Shown piece after piece: positions 17,216-26,318 of a DNA stretch of 64,000 bases; position 1 is the stretch's first letter; every line of letters starts with the position of its first letter. The notes under the pieces were generated by a model. The model was given only the letters and a program-made list of their open reading frames with translations. It did no database searches and was not told where the DNA came from. Source of the DNA: Actinobacteria bacterium UBA2184. Its GTDB lineage: Bacteria > Actinomycetota > Coriobacteriia > Anaerosomatales > Anaerosomataceae. The stretch covers positions 1 to 64,000 of the forward strand of contig DCVQ01000027.1 in NCBI GenBank assembly GCA_002328745.1, written 5' to 3'. The position numbers and the translations under genes are program-made.

Positions 17216-18628
17216 ATGCTGTTCCCGACTGCTTCGTTTGCGGTGTTCTTCCTCGCCGTGTTCGTCGGCGGGTGGCTGCTCTTCTCCGGCAGGTCCTCCT
17301 GGCGCCTCTTCATGCTCGCGGCCAGCTACCTCTTCTGCGGCCTGTTCGACTGGGACTTCCTGTGGCTCTTCGCCGCCATCACCCTCGTCGGCTGGCTGTG
17401 CATCGTCGCGATCGAGACGCTCGGACCGCGCTCGCGCGGGGCGAGCGCGGTCGTCACGCTCGGCGTCGTTCTGCATGTGGGCGTGCTCGTCTACTTCAAG
17501 CAGCTCGGCTTCTTCGTGAACTCCGCGACCTCGCTCATGAAGACGCTCGGCGTCGAGACCGGCTGGACCGCGGTGCAGGTCGCTATCCCGGTGGGCATCT
17601 CGTATCTCACCTTCCGCGGCATATCGGCGATGGTGGATGTCTACCGCGGCGACGCCCCGGCGCCCTCGCTGATCGACCACGCGCTGTTCATGGTCTTCTT
17701 CCCGTACGTCGCCGCCGGTCCGGTCGTCCGGCTCCGGGAGGTCGTGCCGCAGTGGCTCAAGCAGCGCTCCCCGTCGCGCATCCTCGCGACGCAGGGGTTC
17801 CTGCTGATCGCCGGCGGCCTCGTGAAGAAGATGCTCATAGCCGACTACCTCGCGCGGGTGGCGGTCGATGAGGTCTTCGCGATGCCGACGCTGTTCGGGT
17901 CGGTGGACGTGCTCGCCGGCGTCTACGCCTACGCGGCCCAGATCTACTGCGACTTCTCGGGTTACACCGACATGGCGATCGGTATCGCGCTGCTGCTCGG
18001 CATCTCGCTGCCCCAGAACTTCGACGCGCCGTACGCGGCGCTCTCCATCCAGTCGTTCTGGCGGAAGTGGCATATCACGCTGTCGAGCTTCATCCGCGAC
18101 TACATCTACATCCCGTTGGGCGGCAGTCGGAAGGGCGAGGCCCGCACGTACGTGAACCAGGTGGCCGCGATGGTCGTCGCAGGGTTGTGGCACGGCGCCG
18201 GTCTCACGTTCGCGATATGGGGCCTTCTGCACGGGGTCGGCCTGGCCACGGAGCGGTGGCTGCGCGTGCGCTTCGGCTCGAAGGACCGCCCGCTGTTGCC
18301 GGGGCCGGTCGCGTGGTTCGTGACGCTGCAGTTCGTCTGCCTGGGATGGATCTTCTTCCGGGCCGATTCGGTAGGGACGGCGTTTGCGGTGATCGGACGG
18401 ATCTTCACGGCGTGGGACACCCCTGCCCGGCTGCCGGTAGCGGTCTGGGTGTTCGTTCTCGGCGTGGTCGCGGTCCAATTCATCCCCAAGGCTGCGCGTG
18501 CGCTTGGGCGCGAAGCGTTCTGGACGATCCGGCCCGCATGGCAAGGACTCGCGCTTGCGGTGGTACTGTTCGTGGTGTCCGCACTCGGTCCCGAAGGCCC
18601 GACTGCCTTCATCTACGCGGGGTTCTGA
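17216..18628 (+). CDS. MBOAT family O-acyltransferase (AlgI/DltB type)
   Basis: The 470-residue polytopic membrane protein carries the MBOAT hallmarks. SFWRKWHITLSSFIRDYIYI is followed by the membrane-embedded WHGAGLTFAIWGLLHGVGL with its conserved histidine, and PVGISYLTFRGISAMVDVYR lies earlier. The family moves acyl groups across the membrane for polymer O-acetylation or D-alanylation. The next gene, an SGNH-hydrolase-like protein, begins three bases later, like AlgI-AlgX/J partners, so acylation of an exported polysaccharide or wall polymer is likely. The start ATG lacks a strong Shine-Dalgarno. Confidence 0.92.
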   Translation: MLFPTASFAVFFLAVFVGGWLLFSGRSSWRLFMLAASYLFCGLFDWDFLWLFAAITLVGWLCIVAIETLGPRSRGASAVVTLGVVLHVGVLVYFKQLGFFVNSATSLMKTLGVETGWTAVQVAIPVGISYLTFRGISAMVDVYRGDAPAPSLIDHALFMVFFPYVAAGPVVRLREVVPQWLKQRSPSRILATQGFLLIAGGLVKKMLIADYLARVAVDEVFAMPTLFGSVDVLAGVYAYAAQIYCDFSGYTDMAIGIALLLGISLPQNFDAPYAALSIQSFWRKWHITLSSFIRDYIYIPLGGSRKGEARTYVNQVAAMVVAGLWHGAGLTFAIWGLLHGVGLATERWLRVRFGSKDRPLLPGPVAWFVTLQFVCLGWIFFRADSVGTAFAVIGRIFTAWDTPARLPVAVWVFVLGVVAVQFIPKAARALGREAFWTIRPAWQGLALAVVLFVVSALGPEGPTAFIYAGF

Positions 18629-18630
18629 GC

Positions 18631-19737
18631 ATGCCAGAGAGAATGCCATACTCGCGCGAGCCGGTCCCTTCTCCCGGGCCGCGGTCGGCGCGCCGATCGC
18701 ACAAGACACCCGGCGAGCAGTCGCTCGGCATCGTGCTGAGGATCGTTCTGGTGGCGCTGATCGTGGGCGCGGTGCTCACCGGTGACCGCCTCGGGGCCAC
18801 TGCCAGGGCGATGGAGTTCGGCCCCGCGCGTACCGTCGCGATGGTGGTGGCCGCTCCGGCCGAGTGGCTGAACCATCTGCTCGGTATCGACCGCATCCGC
18901 GTGGCGATCCGCGAGATCGCGACCGCCAGGCTCGAGCCGCAGCAGTCGCTCGGCGGCCGCCAGCCCGGGTCGGCCGAGACGACCGGAACGCCCTCGGGCG
19001 AGACCACAGGCACCGCGGGGGACACGGTTCCCGGCGAGACCCCGGCGGCGCCTCCGGTCGTGCCCGCCGGGCCCACGGTCCGCAACCCGAAGCCGACTGC
19101 GGAGTACCCGCTGACCGTCATGATTCATGGCGACTCCATGACCGAGGCGTTCGGCAAGTACCTCAAGAACGATCTCATCGCGACCGGGCTCGCGCAGGCG
19201 GTGCACGACTTCCGCTATTCGTCGGGGCTCGCGCGGCCGGACTTCTTCGACTGGCCGGGCTACCTCACCCAGACGATGGCCGAGCAGAACCCCGACGTGG
19301 TGGTGATGATGATCGGTGCCAACGACGGCCAGGACCTCAAGGTGAACGGCGTGTTCATGGCCTTCGGATCGCCCGAGTGGACCGAGCTGTATTCGACGCG
19401 CGTCGGGCAGGCGATGGACATCATGGCGGTGGAGGGCCGGCGCGTGTACTGGATAGGCCTGCCGATCGCACGCTCGGAGACGTACTCGGCCAAGATGAAG
19501 ACCCTCGACGCGGTGTACAAGGCAGAGGCCGACAAGCGGGACCTCGTCGAGTACATCGACACCTGGGCGCTCTTCTCCACCGCGAGCGGGCAGTATACGG
19601 CCTATCTGCCGGACAGCAGCGGCGCGTCTCAGCTGATGCGTCGGGACGACGGCATCCACCTCACCGTGGCGGGGGCGACCTTCCTCACCGAGCACGTGAT
19701 GGGGATCATCGCCGAGGACTACGACCTCACGCCGTAG
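18631..19737 (+). CDS. Membrane-anchored SGNH-hydrolase family protein (DUF459-like)
   Basis: After a basic N-terminus and one membrane helix (LRIVLVALIVGAVLTG) comes a Thr/Gly/Pro-rich linker (about 105-155). The SGNH core follows: MIHGDSMTEAF (nucleophile Ser), VVVMMIGANDGQD (block III Asn) and RDDGIHLTVAG (catalytic Asp and His). The active site is therefore complete. The catalytic part would face the outside. With the MBOAT protein three bases upstream it probably transfers or removes acyl groups on a surface polymer. Length is 368 residues. Confidence 0.88.
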   Translation: MPERMPYSREPVPSPGPRSARRSHKTPGEQSLGIVLRIVLVALIVGAVLTGDRLGATARAMEFGPARTVAMVVAAPAEWLNHLLGIDRIRVAIREIATARLEPQQSLGGRQPGSAETTGTPSGETTGTAGDTVPGETPAAPPVVPAGPTVRNPKPTAEYPLTVMIHGDSMTEAFGKYLKNDLIATGLAQAVHDFRYSSGLARPDFFDWPGYLTQTMAEQNPDVVVMMIGANDGQDLKVNGVFMAFGSPEWTELYSTRVGQAMDIMAVEGRRVYWIGLPIARSETYSAKMKTLDAVYKAEADKRDLVEYIDTWALFSTASGQYTAYLPDSSGASQLMRRDDGIHLTVAGATFLTEHVMGIIAEDYDLTP

Positions 19738-19791
19738 GGCGACTCTCGTCAGCGGTGCCGGCAGCGTACGCGCCGGCGCCAGGTCACGTCG

Positions 19792-20178
19792 TCAGGCGAC
19801 CGCCACCTGCACGTACGGGCGCAGGTTCTGGAGCAGCATGTGTCCGGGCTGGTCTTTCATGATGTAGCCGTCGGCGCCGCAGCTGCGCGTGATCTCGGCG
19901 AGGAACGGCTCCGGTTCGGACGAGTAGATGACGATCTTCATGTTCTGGTTGATGACGTTGCGCTTCAGGATCGCGCACAGGTCATCGCCCTTGAGAGCGG
20001 GCATGTTGTAGTCGAGTAGCACGACGTCGGGCTCCTCGTTGCGTACGGTCGTGGCCACGCCGGCCCACTGCTCGCACGTGTGCACCTCGTGGCCCGCGTC
20101 GCGGAGCACGCGAGCGGTTGCGGCGAGGATGAAGGGCTCGTCGTCAACGAGAAGGATCTTCGCTTTACCGTTGCGCAT
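19792..20178 (-). CDS. Single-domain response regulator receiver protein
   Basis: The 128-residue CheY-like protein has ILLVDDEPFILAATARVL (acidic pocket), phospho-acceptor Asp in VVLLDYNMPALKGDDLC, Ser/Thr in KIVIYSSEPEP and the conserved Lys in DGYIMKDQPG. No output domain is present. GGAGGG precedes the ATG, fixing this start over a longer frame. It is divergent from a NarL-type regulator. With a chemotaxis cluster 2 kb away, it may be a diffusible target or a phosphate sink. Confidence 0.88.
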   Translation of the reverse strand: MRNGKAKILLVDDEPFILAATARVLRDAGHEVHTCEQWAGVATTVRNEEPDVVLLDYNMPALKGDDLCAILKRNVINQNMKIVIYSSEPEPFLAEITRSCGADGYIMKDQPGHMLLQNLRPYVQVAVA

Positions 20179-20259
20179 TGCAGCCCTCCGTACATCGTCA
20201 TCGCACGCCGGTCGATGATCGGCTGTCCTATTCTTCGCTCGAAGCATGCCGTCTGCGCA

Positions 20260-20297
20260 TCGGGGTTTCCCTGATTCGGGGGTGAGGGTTTTCCGAC
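20260..20297 (+). promoter_or_regulatory. GGGG-TTTCCCTGA ... TTTTCCGA motif, copy A
   Basis: This motif reads TCGGGGTTTCCCTGA, then about 14 bases rich in G, then TTTTCCGA. A near-identical arrangement with almost the same spacing lies at 22014-22050 before cheA. Copy A is about 105 bp upstream of the NarL-type regulator on the same strand. The repeated layout suggests a common promoter or operator. The binding factor is unknown. Confidence 0.4.
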
Positions 20298-20402
20298 ATT
20301 CGGAGGCAGGTATGCGCGAGCGGACTGCCGAACCGCCCGAGTGTGTTTCTGAGCGCACGCGCTATGCTGTGTCGTGGAGGACGGTGCGGACGCCGTGCGA
20401 AG

Positions 20403-21068
20403 ATGAGCATCAGGGTAGTGCTGGCCGACGATCACAAGATCATGCGCGACGGGCTGAAGAGCATGCTCGTCCGCCAGATGGACATCGAAGTCGTGGGCGA
20501 GGCGGAGACCGGCCGGGAAGCCCTCGACAAGGCGCGCGAGCTGTCGCCCGACGTCGTTGTGATGGACATCGGCATGCGGGAGCTCAACGGCATCGATGCC
20601 ACCAAGATCATGACTCGCGACCTGCCGAACGTGCGCGTCGTCGCTCTCTCCATGCACTCCGACAGGCGTTACGTCTCCGAGATGCTCGCGGCCGGAGCAG
20701 CCGCGTACCTGCTCAAGGACAGCGCTTTCGACGAGCTCACCGTAGCCATCCGTGCTGTAGCGGCCGGGAGAACGTATCTGTCGGCAGGCATCACCGGCGT
20801 GGTGGTGGAAGACTACCTGCGACGACTCTCGGGCTCGGAGGGGAGTGTTGCGCCCGCGGCCGCCCGGGGGCTGTCCGCCCGGGAGCGCGAGGTGCTCCAG
20901 CTGATCGCGGAGGGGCTCTCCACCAAGGAGATCGCGGCCAAACTCCACCTGAGCGTCAAGACCGTCGAGACGCACCGGCGACAGATGATGGACAAGCTCG
21001 GCATCTTCAACATCGCGGGCCTCATCAAGTTCGCCGTTCGTGAAGGCCTCGCGTCCCTTGAAGACTGA
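20403..21068 (+). CDS. NarL/LuxR-type response regulator
   Basis: The receiver domain starts IRVVLADDHKIMRDGLK, with phospho-acceptor Asp in VVVMDIGMRELNG and conserved Lys in YLLKDSAFDEL. The C-terminal GerE/LuxR helix-turn-helix is LSAREREVLQLIAEGLSTKE followed by IAAKLHLSVKTVETHRRQ. Length is 221 residues, normal for the family. There is no strong Shine-Dalgarno; the ATG is set by the family start. The downstream histidine-kinase-like gene overlaps its end, so the two probably form a two-component pair. Confidence 0.92.
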   Translation: MSIRVVLADDHKIMRDGLKSMLVRQMDIEVVGEAETGREALDKARELSPDVVVMDIGMRELNGIDATKIMTRDLPNVRVVALSMHSDRRYVSEMLAAGAAAYLLKDSAFDELTVAIRAVAAGRTYLSAGITGVVVEDYLRRLSGSEGSVAPAAARGLSAREREVLQLIAEGLSTKEIAAKLHLSVKTVETHRRQMMDKLGIFNIAGLIKFAVREGLASLED

Positions 21069-21984
21069 TCCTTCCTGCGCAGCAGCGCCCTCCGTCGGCT
21101 GGCGTGCGTGCCTCCAGCGCGCGCGTGCTGCCGCGCTGCACCCGCTTGCCCCGTTGGCGGTGGTCGCTCCGCTGATCGTGATCTTCTGGATGACCGAATC
21201 CTTCGTGCATGTGGTGTTGTTCGACGCGGACTTCTGGGGCCAGGTCTTCCATCCGGCGCCGCACGAGTTGTGGATGCGCGGACTGATGACTCTGGTGATG
21301 TTGCTGCTTGCGCTTGCGGGAAGTGCTCTCTCGCGGGAGCGCGCGCGGCGCATCGAGCAGCTGGAATCGTACCAGCAGCGCCTCCGCGAGCTGACCGCAC
21401 GTCTGGCGTACGCTGACGGCGACGAGCGTAGGGACCTCGCGAGCAGGCTCCACGAAGGGGTGAGCCAGCAGCTTGCGGCGGCCCGCGTCTACCTCGGGAG
21501 CGTCGAGGCGACCGATGGCGAAGGACGCGAGGCGCTCGACCGGGCGGGCACGATCCTGGAGTCCTCCCTCGCCGAGTGTCGCGAACTGGCCGGTGAGATC
21601 GCGCCTCCCGGTCTCGAGCACTACGGTCTGGGGGCCGCCCTCGAAGCGCTTTCGGCGCGGGTGAGACGCCGGACCGGAGCACGGGTGGAGATCACGGGAG
21701 CGGAGTCCGCGTTCCCGCTTGCGGCGGACGTTCAGCGGGTGGCGTTCCAGGTGATCGCCGAGATCATCGAATCCGCTGTGGCCGACCGGACCGTCCGGGC
21801 GCTCGCGCTCGAGTTCCGGCGCGAAGACGGCGCTCTCGCGGTGGGATTCCACTGGGACGCACGAGGGCTCACGGACTACTTCTCGGTGCAGGAGCGCATC
21901 GGTGCGGTCGGCGGTCGTCTGTGCCTGGAGCCGTCGGGCCCGGACTCGCGCCTCACGCTGAGGGTGCCGCTCCCGGCCGCCTGA
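21040..21984 (+). CDS. NarX/DegS-like sensor kinase with degenerate ATPase domain
   Basis: Two membrane helices (APLAVVAPLIVIFWMTES and LMTLVMLLLALAGSAL) enclose a short loop. A dimerisation domain with the phospho-accepting histidine in RRDLASRLHEGVSQQLAAAR follows. The C-terminal part should be an HATPase, but the usual DNGxG and GxGL motifs are not recognisable (FHWDARGLTDYFSVQERIGA appears instead), so ATP binding is doubtful. The GTG at 21040 overlaps the regulator gene by 29 bases; a TTG at 21058 is an alternative start. Partnership with the NarL-type regulator is inferred from the overlap. Confidence 0.78.
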   Translation: MKASRPLKTDPSCAAAPSVGWRACLQRARAAALHPLAPLAVVAPLIVIFWMTESFVHVVLFDADFWGQVFHPAPHELWMRGLMTLVMLLLALAGSALSRERARRIEQLESYQQRLRELTARLAYADGDERRDLASRLHEGVSQQLAAARVYLGSVEATDGEGREALDRAGTILESSLAECRELAGEIAPPGLEHYGLGAALEALSARVRRRTGARVEITGAESAFPLAADVQRVAFQVIAEIIESAVADRTVRALALEFRREDGALAVGFHWDARGLTDYFSVQERIGAVGGRLCLEPSGPDSRLTLRVPLPAA

Positions 21985-22013
21985 GTCCCGGGCGCGCCTT
22001 TCCTTACCACCTC

Positions 22014-22050
22014 TCGGGGATTCCCTGACGGGGTCGGGGCGTTTTCCGAT
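22014..22050 (+). promoter_or_regulatory. GGGG-ATTCCCTGA ... TTTTCCGA motif, copy B
   Basis: TCGGGGATTCCCTGA is followed by about 13 G-rich bases and TTTTCCGA, matching copy A at 20260-20297. It lies about 80 bp before cheA, in the region where the promoter of the chemotaxis operon must be. Neither copy looks like a standard -35/-10 pair. The GGG-N4-CCC part is an inverted repeat. Confidence 0.4.
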
Positions 22051-22132
22051 GCACCGCGCCCGGCCGGGCGCCGACCATCGTAGCGGGGAGACTCACTGCC
22101 GGCGTGCCGGCACCGCACACGATTGGACCCGG

Positions 22133-24109
22133 ATGTCCGACCGCACAGCCAAGACGAATGCCTCGCAGCCCGGCGTGTTGCTCGATGCTGCGGCCGAGGC
22201 GCTGATCCTTCTCGATACCGGCGACGTCTCGAGCGTGGCCGAGCTCATCGAGCGCGTGGGCGCGGTCGCGTGTGCGTTCGGCGATACCCTTCCATCCGAT
22301 CATCCTGCCGAACGCGCACGTGCCGCAGCCGCCGCCCTCGCCGACGGAGACCTGTCCGCGCTGGCGCCGCTCGAGGCGGCGCTGATCGCGATCAAGGGCG
22401 AGATCGACCGGGCGGCTTCCGGCAAGGGCCGGCCCCGCGCCACGAAGCCCCCTCCGGCGGCCCCGGCCGAACAGGGTGCATCCGCGGCCGATGCCGCGAC
22501 CGCGGCGACCGAAGCCGGGGCCATGCCGCTCGCCGGCGACGAGGAGCTGCTCCGTGACTTCGGCGTGCGTGCGGCGGAGCATCTCGACGATGCGGACGAG
22601 CGACTCCTCAGGCTCGACGCCGATCCGACCGACCGAGAGTCCATCGACGCGGTCTTCCGCGCGTTCCATACGATCAAGGGCATGGCCGGCTTCCTCGCGC
22701 TCGACGCAATCTCGCACGTTGCCCACGAGGCCGAGGGGATACTCGCCGCCGTCCGGGCAGAGGGGAACGGTCTCACCGAGCAGGCGGTGCGCGGCCTGCT
22801 CATCTCGGTGGACACCATGCGTATCCTCGTCGCCGAGACGAGCGGCGTGGGTCATACGCGGCCCGACGACGCCCCGGCGACCGGCACGGTCCCCGGCGGC
22901 GGGAGCGCTTCCGGGGCGCCCGTCCGCTCGGCAACCGGGGGCACGGTGCGCGTTGGAGAGGAGCGGCTGGACGCGCTTCTCGACGCGATCGGGGAGCTCG
23001 TCATCGGTGAGTCGATGGTCTCGGCGTCGGTTCGCGGCGGTGCGAGCGTGGCCGAACTCGGGACGCGCCTCGACCAGCTCGACAAGATCACGCGCGAGCT
23101 GCAGCAGATGGCCACGTCGCTTCGGATGGTGCCGTTGCGGGCGGTGTTCCGGCGCATGGCGCGGCTGGTGCACGACGTGTCGGACAAGTCAGGCAAGCGC
23201 ATCGAGCTGGTCACGACCGGCGAGGACACCGAGCTCGACAAGACCGTGGTCGACCGCATCGAGGACCCGCTCGTCCACGCGCTGCGAAACGCCATCGACC
23301 ACGGCGTCGAGACCGCCGAGGAGCGGCGCGCGGCGGGCAAGCCCGAGGTCGCCCGCATCGAGCTTCGCGCGTTCCACTCGGCGGGATCCATCCACATCGA
23401 AGTCGCCGACGACGGGCGCGGTCTCGACGCCGAGCGCATCCGCGAGCGCGCGGTGACCGCCGGCGCCATCTCCCCCGACGACGCCCTCGACGGCAGGTCG
23501 CTGCTCGACGTGCTGTGCATGCCGGGCTTCTCCACCGCCGAGGTGGTCACCGACGTCTCCGGCCGCGGCGTGGGCATGGACGTGGTGCGCCGCACCGTCG
23601 AGGAACTGCGTGGCCGCCTCGAGGTGGCCAGCGCTCCGGGCCGGGGCACCACGTTCAGCATCCGGCTGCCCGTGACCCTTGCGATCATCGACGGCATGGT
23701 GCTGCGCGTCGGCGTCGACCGGTTCATCGTCCCGCTGCTCGCCATCGAGCGCTCCATCCGGCCGACCGCCGCGCAGATCACCACGATCGCGGGTCGCGGC
23801 GAGATGGTCGCCGCCGAGGGCGAGCCGCTGCTCCCGCTGGTGCGCCTGCACCGGCTCTTCAGCATCCCCGACGCCGAAGAGGACCCGTCCTCGGCCGTTG
23901 TGGTGATCGTCAGCGATGGCGGCGTGCGCGCCGGGCTGCTCGCATGCGAGCTGCTCGGCCAGCAGCAGACCGTCATCAAACCGCTCGGCGACGGGCTTCC
24001 GGACATGCCCGGGATCGCCGGCGGTGCCGTCATGCCGGACGGACGCGTGGGGCTGATCCTCGACGCGGCCGGGATCGTGAGATCCGCCAACGATGGAGGA
24101 GGTGAGTGA
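22133..24109 (+). CDS. cheA: Chemotaxis histidine kinase CheA
   Basis: This cytoplasmic kinase phosphorylates CheY-type and CheB regulators in response to receptors. An N-terminal helical region of about 130 residues is unassigned. It is followed by an HPt domain with the phospho-histidine at about residue 179 (VFRAFHTIKGMAGFLALD). Next are the dimerisation helices (VRVGEERLDALLDAIGELVI), the HATPase domain (HALRNAIDHGVETAEER, DDGRGLD, GRGVGMDVV, GRGTTFSIRLP) and a C-terminal CheW-like domain. At 658 residues the length is normal. The next gene overlaps by four bases. The ATG has only a weak Shine-Dalgarno. Confidence 0.95.
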   Translation: MSDRTAKTNASQPGVLLDAAAEALILLDTGDVSSVAELIERVGAVACAFGDTLPSDHPAERARAAAAALADGDLSALAPLEAALIAIKGEIDRAASGKGRPRATKPPPAAPAEQGASAADAATAATEAGAMPLAGDEELLRDFGVRAAEHLDDADERLLRLDADPTDRESIDAVFRAFHTIKGMAGFLALDAISHVAHEAEGILAAVRAEGNGLTEQAVRGLLISVDTMRILVAETSGVGHTRPDDAPATGTVPGGGSASGAPVRSATGGTVRVGEERLDALLDAIGELVIGESMVSASVRGGASVAELGTRLDQLDKITRELQQMATSLRMVPLRAVFRRMARLVHDVSDKSGKRIELVTTGEDTELDKTVVDRIEDPLVHALRNAIDHGVETAEERRAAGKPEVARIELRAFHSAGSIHIEVADDGRGLDAERIRERAVTAGAISPDDALDGRSLLDVLCMPGFSTAEVVTDVSGRGVGMDVVRRTVEELRGRLEVASAPGRGTTFSIRLPVTLAIIDGMVLRVGVDRFIVPLLAIERSIRPTAAQITTIAGRGEMVAAEGEPLLPLVRLHRLFSIPDAEEDPSSAVVVIVSDGGVRAGLLACELLGQQQTVIKPLGDGLPDMPGIAGGAVMPDGRVGLILDAAGIVRSANDGGGE

Positions 24110-24642
24110 GCGTGATCCAAACGGAGACGGAGACGGGAGCCCTGGCAGGCAAGTACCTGACCTTCGCGCTCGCCGATGAGCACTACGGCATCGAGATCCT
24201 GCGCGTGCAGGAGATCGTCGGGCTGCTCCCGATCACGCGCGTGCCGCGACTGCCCGATTTCGTGGCGGGTGTGGTGAATCTGAGAGGCAAGGTCATCCCC
24301 GTGGTCGACCTGCGGCAGGCCTTCGGGATGCCCCCGGTCGAGCTCAACGACCGGACGTGCATCGTCATCGTCCGCACGACGCGGTCTGACGGCCGCACTA
24401 CCGTCATGGGCGCGCTCGTCGACGAGGTCTCGGAGGTCGCCGACCTGCCGTCGTCCGCGATCGAGGAGACACCCGAGTTCGGCGTCGGCGTCGATACGTC
24501 ATTCGTGAAAGCCATCGGACGGCTGGAGGACCGTGTCGTGCTGCTGCTCGATGTGGACCTCGTACTGTCCGGTCAGCAACTGGAGATCGTCGAGCGCGCC
24601 GCAGCGGCCGCCGAACGAGCGCGTACTGAAGGGGGTTCGTGA
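24106..24642 (+). CDS. cheW: Chemotaxis adaptor CheW
   Basis: The 178-residue protein shows the CheW pattern [40 protein letters not shown] and [10 protein letters not shown]. It bridges receptors and CheA in the array at the membrane. The GTG start overlaps the cheA stop (GTGA) and is preceded by GGAGGAGG inside cheA. The receptor gene starts at its own stop. The C-terminus has a short Ala/Glu-rich extension. Confidence 0.95.
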   Translation: MSVIQTETETGALAGKYLTFALADEHYGIEILRVQEIVGLLPITRVPRLPDFVAGVVNLRGKVIPVVDLRQAFGMPPVELNDRTCIVIVRTTRSDGRTTVMGALVDEVSEVADLPSSAIEETPEFGVGVDTSFVKAIGRLEDRVVLLLDVDLVLSGQQLEIVERAAAAAERARTEGGS

Positions 24643-26297
24643 TGATCAAGAACTGGAGTCTTGGGCTCAAACTGGCAGGCGGGTTCGGCATCGTTGCGCT
24701 GCTGCTCGTCATCGTCGGCGGCGCCGCGATGCTCGACATGCGCACGATGAGCGGCCTCGCGGCCGAGATCACCGAGGATGTCGACATCGCCGACAACATC
24801 ATGGAGGCGAAGTTCGAGGTGGAGAAGCAGCGGCTGCTGCTGATGGAGGTCATCCAGTCGTCGGACGCGGCCGAGATCGAGGCGCTCGCGAGCGATCTCG
24901 AGGATTCGAACAAGGTGTTCGACGAGCTGATCGATGCGGCCGTCGCGTCGCTCGAAGAGGATGCCAGGGGCGATGAGGTGGCCGCCGATGTGCTCCCGCA
25001 GGCGCGCGAGGCGGCAGCGGTGCATGACGACGAGCTCGAACCCGTGATCGCGGAAGCCGTCACGCTCGCGGCGAGCGCCACCACGGAGGAAGCGCGCGAC
25101 GCTATCGGGGAGCAGCTCGCGGAGCTGGACGAGACGGCCGACGCAGCGGGCGAGCACATGGTCGGCCTGATGGAGGAAGTCGAGCTCGGCACGGACACGA
25201 TGGTGGACAACGCGTCCGTCGCGCTCAAGGCGACCACGTCCCGCGCGCTTGCGCAGTCCATCATCCTGCTCGTGGCCGGCGTTCTTGTCGCCGCAGGTGC
25301 CGCGTGGTTCAACACCCGGGCCATCACCTTGCCGATCAACCGCATCATCGCGGGCCTCACCGCCGGCGCCGAGCAGGTCTCGAGCGCGAGCAATCAGGTG
25401 GCCTCCGCAAGCCAGCAGCTGGCCGAAGGCGCGAGCGAGCAGGCCGCCAACCTCGAGGAGACGTCCTCTTCGCTCGAGGAGATGTCGGGCATGACGCGTC
25501 AGAACGCCGACAACTCCCGTCAGGCGGACGCCATCAGCCGCGAGGCGCAGGGCGCCGCGCAGCGCGGCGTGGACGCGATGAGCCAGATGTCCGCCGCCAT
25601 CAAGGGCATCAAGGACAGCTCGGACGCCACCGCACGCGTCATCAAGACGATCGACGAGATCGCCTTCCAGACCAACCTCCTGGCCCTGAATGCGGCCGTT
25701 GAGGCCGCTCGCGCCGGAGACGCCGGCAAGGGCTTCGCCGTCGTGGCCGAAGAGGTCCGCTCGCTCGCGCAGCGCTCGGCAGAGGCCGCCAAGAACACCG
25801 CGGTGCTCATCGAAGGCTCGCAGGCAAGCGCCGAGCAGGGCGTCAACGTGACCGCCGAGGTCCAGAAGACGCTCGAGCAGATCGTCTCCACCGTCGACCG
25901 GGTCACGATGCTCGTGGGCGAGATCGCTGCCGCGAGCCAGGAGCAGGCCCAGGGCATCGACCAGGTGAACATCGCGGTCGCGCAGATGGACCGGGTGACG
26001 CAGGCCAACGCTGCCAACGCCGAGGAGTCCGCCTCCGCGAGCGAGGAACTCTCGGCCCAGGCTCGCGAGCTCGGCGAGATGGTGACGCTGCTCATCAAGA
26101 CGGTCCGGGGCGCCAACGCCGCGGTCGGCACGGGGTCCGCGCGGGTTGCCGCCAGCCCCTCGGCCGGCACGCTCAACCGTGTTCACGCAGCGAGCGCCGG
26201 TGCACGCGTGCATGCGGCGGCTGTGGCGCGCAACGCCCGGGCGGTCGACCCCGAAGAGGTCATCCCGCTCGACGATGAGGACCTGGCCGACTTCTAG
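24642..26297 (+). CDS. Methyl-accepting chemotaxis protein
   Basis: The receptor has a first membrane helix ([21 protein letters not shown]) and an extracytoplasmic helical sensor of about 170 residues with many acidic residues. A second membrane helix ([18 protein letters not shown]) leads into the signalling domain. The hairpin tip is [20 protein letters not shown], followed by [20 protein letters not shown]. Methylation-type Glu/Gln-rich helices flank it. A HAMP domain is short or degenerate. The C-terminus [10 protein letters not shown] lacks the CheR-binding NWETF pentapeptide. Its place between cheW and cheR makes it the main receptor of this array. Confidence 0.93.
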   Translation: MIKNWSLGLKLAGGFGIVALLLVIVGGAAMLDMRTMSGLAAEITEDVDIADNIMEAKFEVEKQRLLLMEVIQSSDAAEIEALASDLEDSNKVFDELIDAAVASLEEDARGDEVAADVLPQAREAAAVHDDELEPVIAEAVTLAASATTEEARDAIGEQLAELDETADAAGEHMVGLMEEVELGTDTMVDNASVALKATTSRALAQSIILLVAGVLVAAGAAWFNTRAITLPINRIIAGLTAGAEQVSSASNQVASASQQLAEGASEQAANLEETSSSLEEMSGMTRQNADNSRQADAISREAQGAAQRGVDAMSQMSAAIKGIKDSSDATARVIKTIDEIAFQTNLLALNAAVEAARAGDAGKGFAVVAEEVRSLAQRSAEAAKNTAVLIEGSQASAEQGVNVTAEVQKTLEQIVSTVDRVTMLVGEIAAASQEQAQGIDQVNIAVAQMDRVTQANAANAEESASASEELSAQARELGEMVTLLIKTVRGANAAVGTGSARVAASPSAGTLNRVHAASAGARVHAAAVARNARAVDPEEVIPLDDEDLADF

Positions 26298-26318
26298 GCC
26301 GGTGGAAGCGACGAGACA

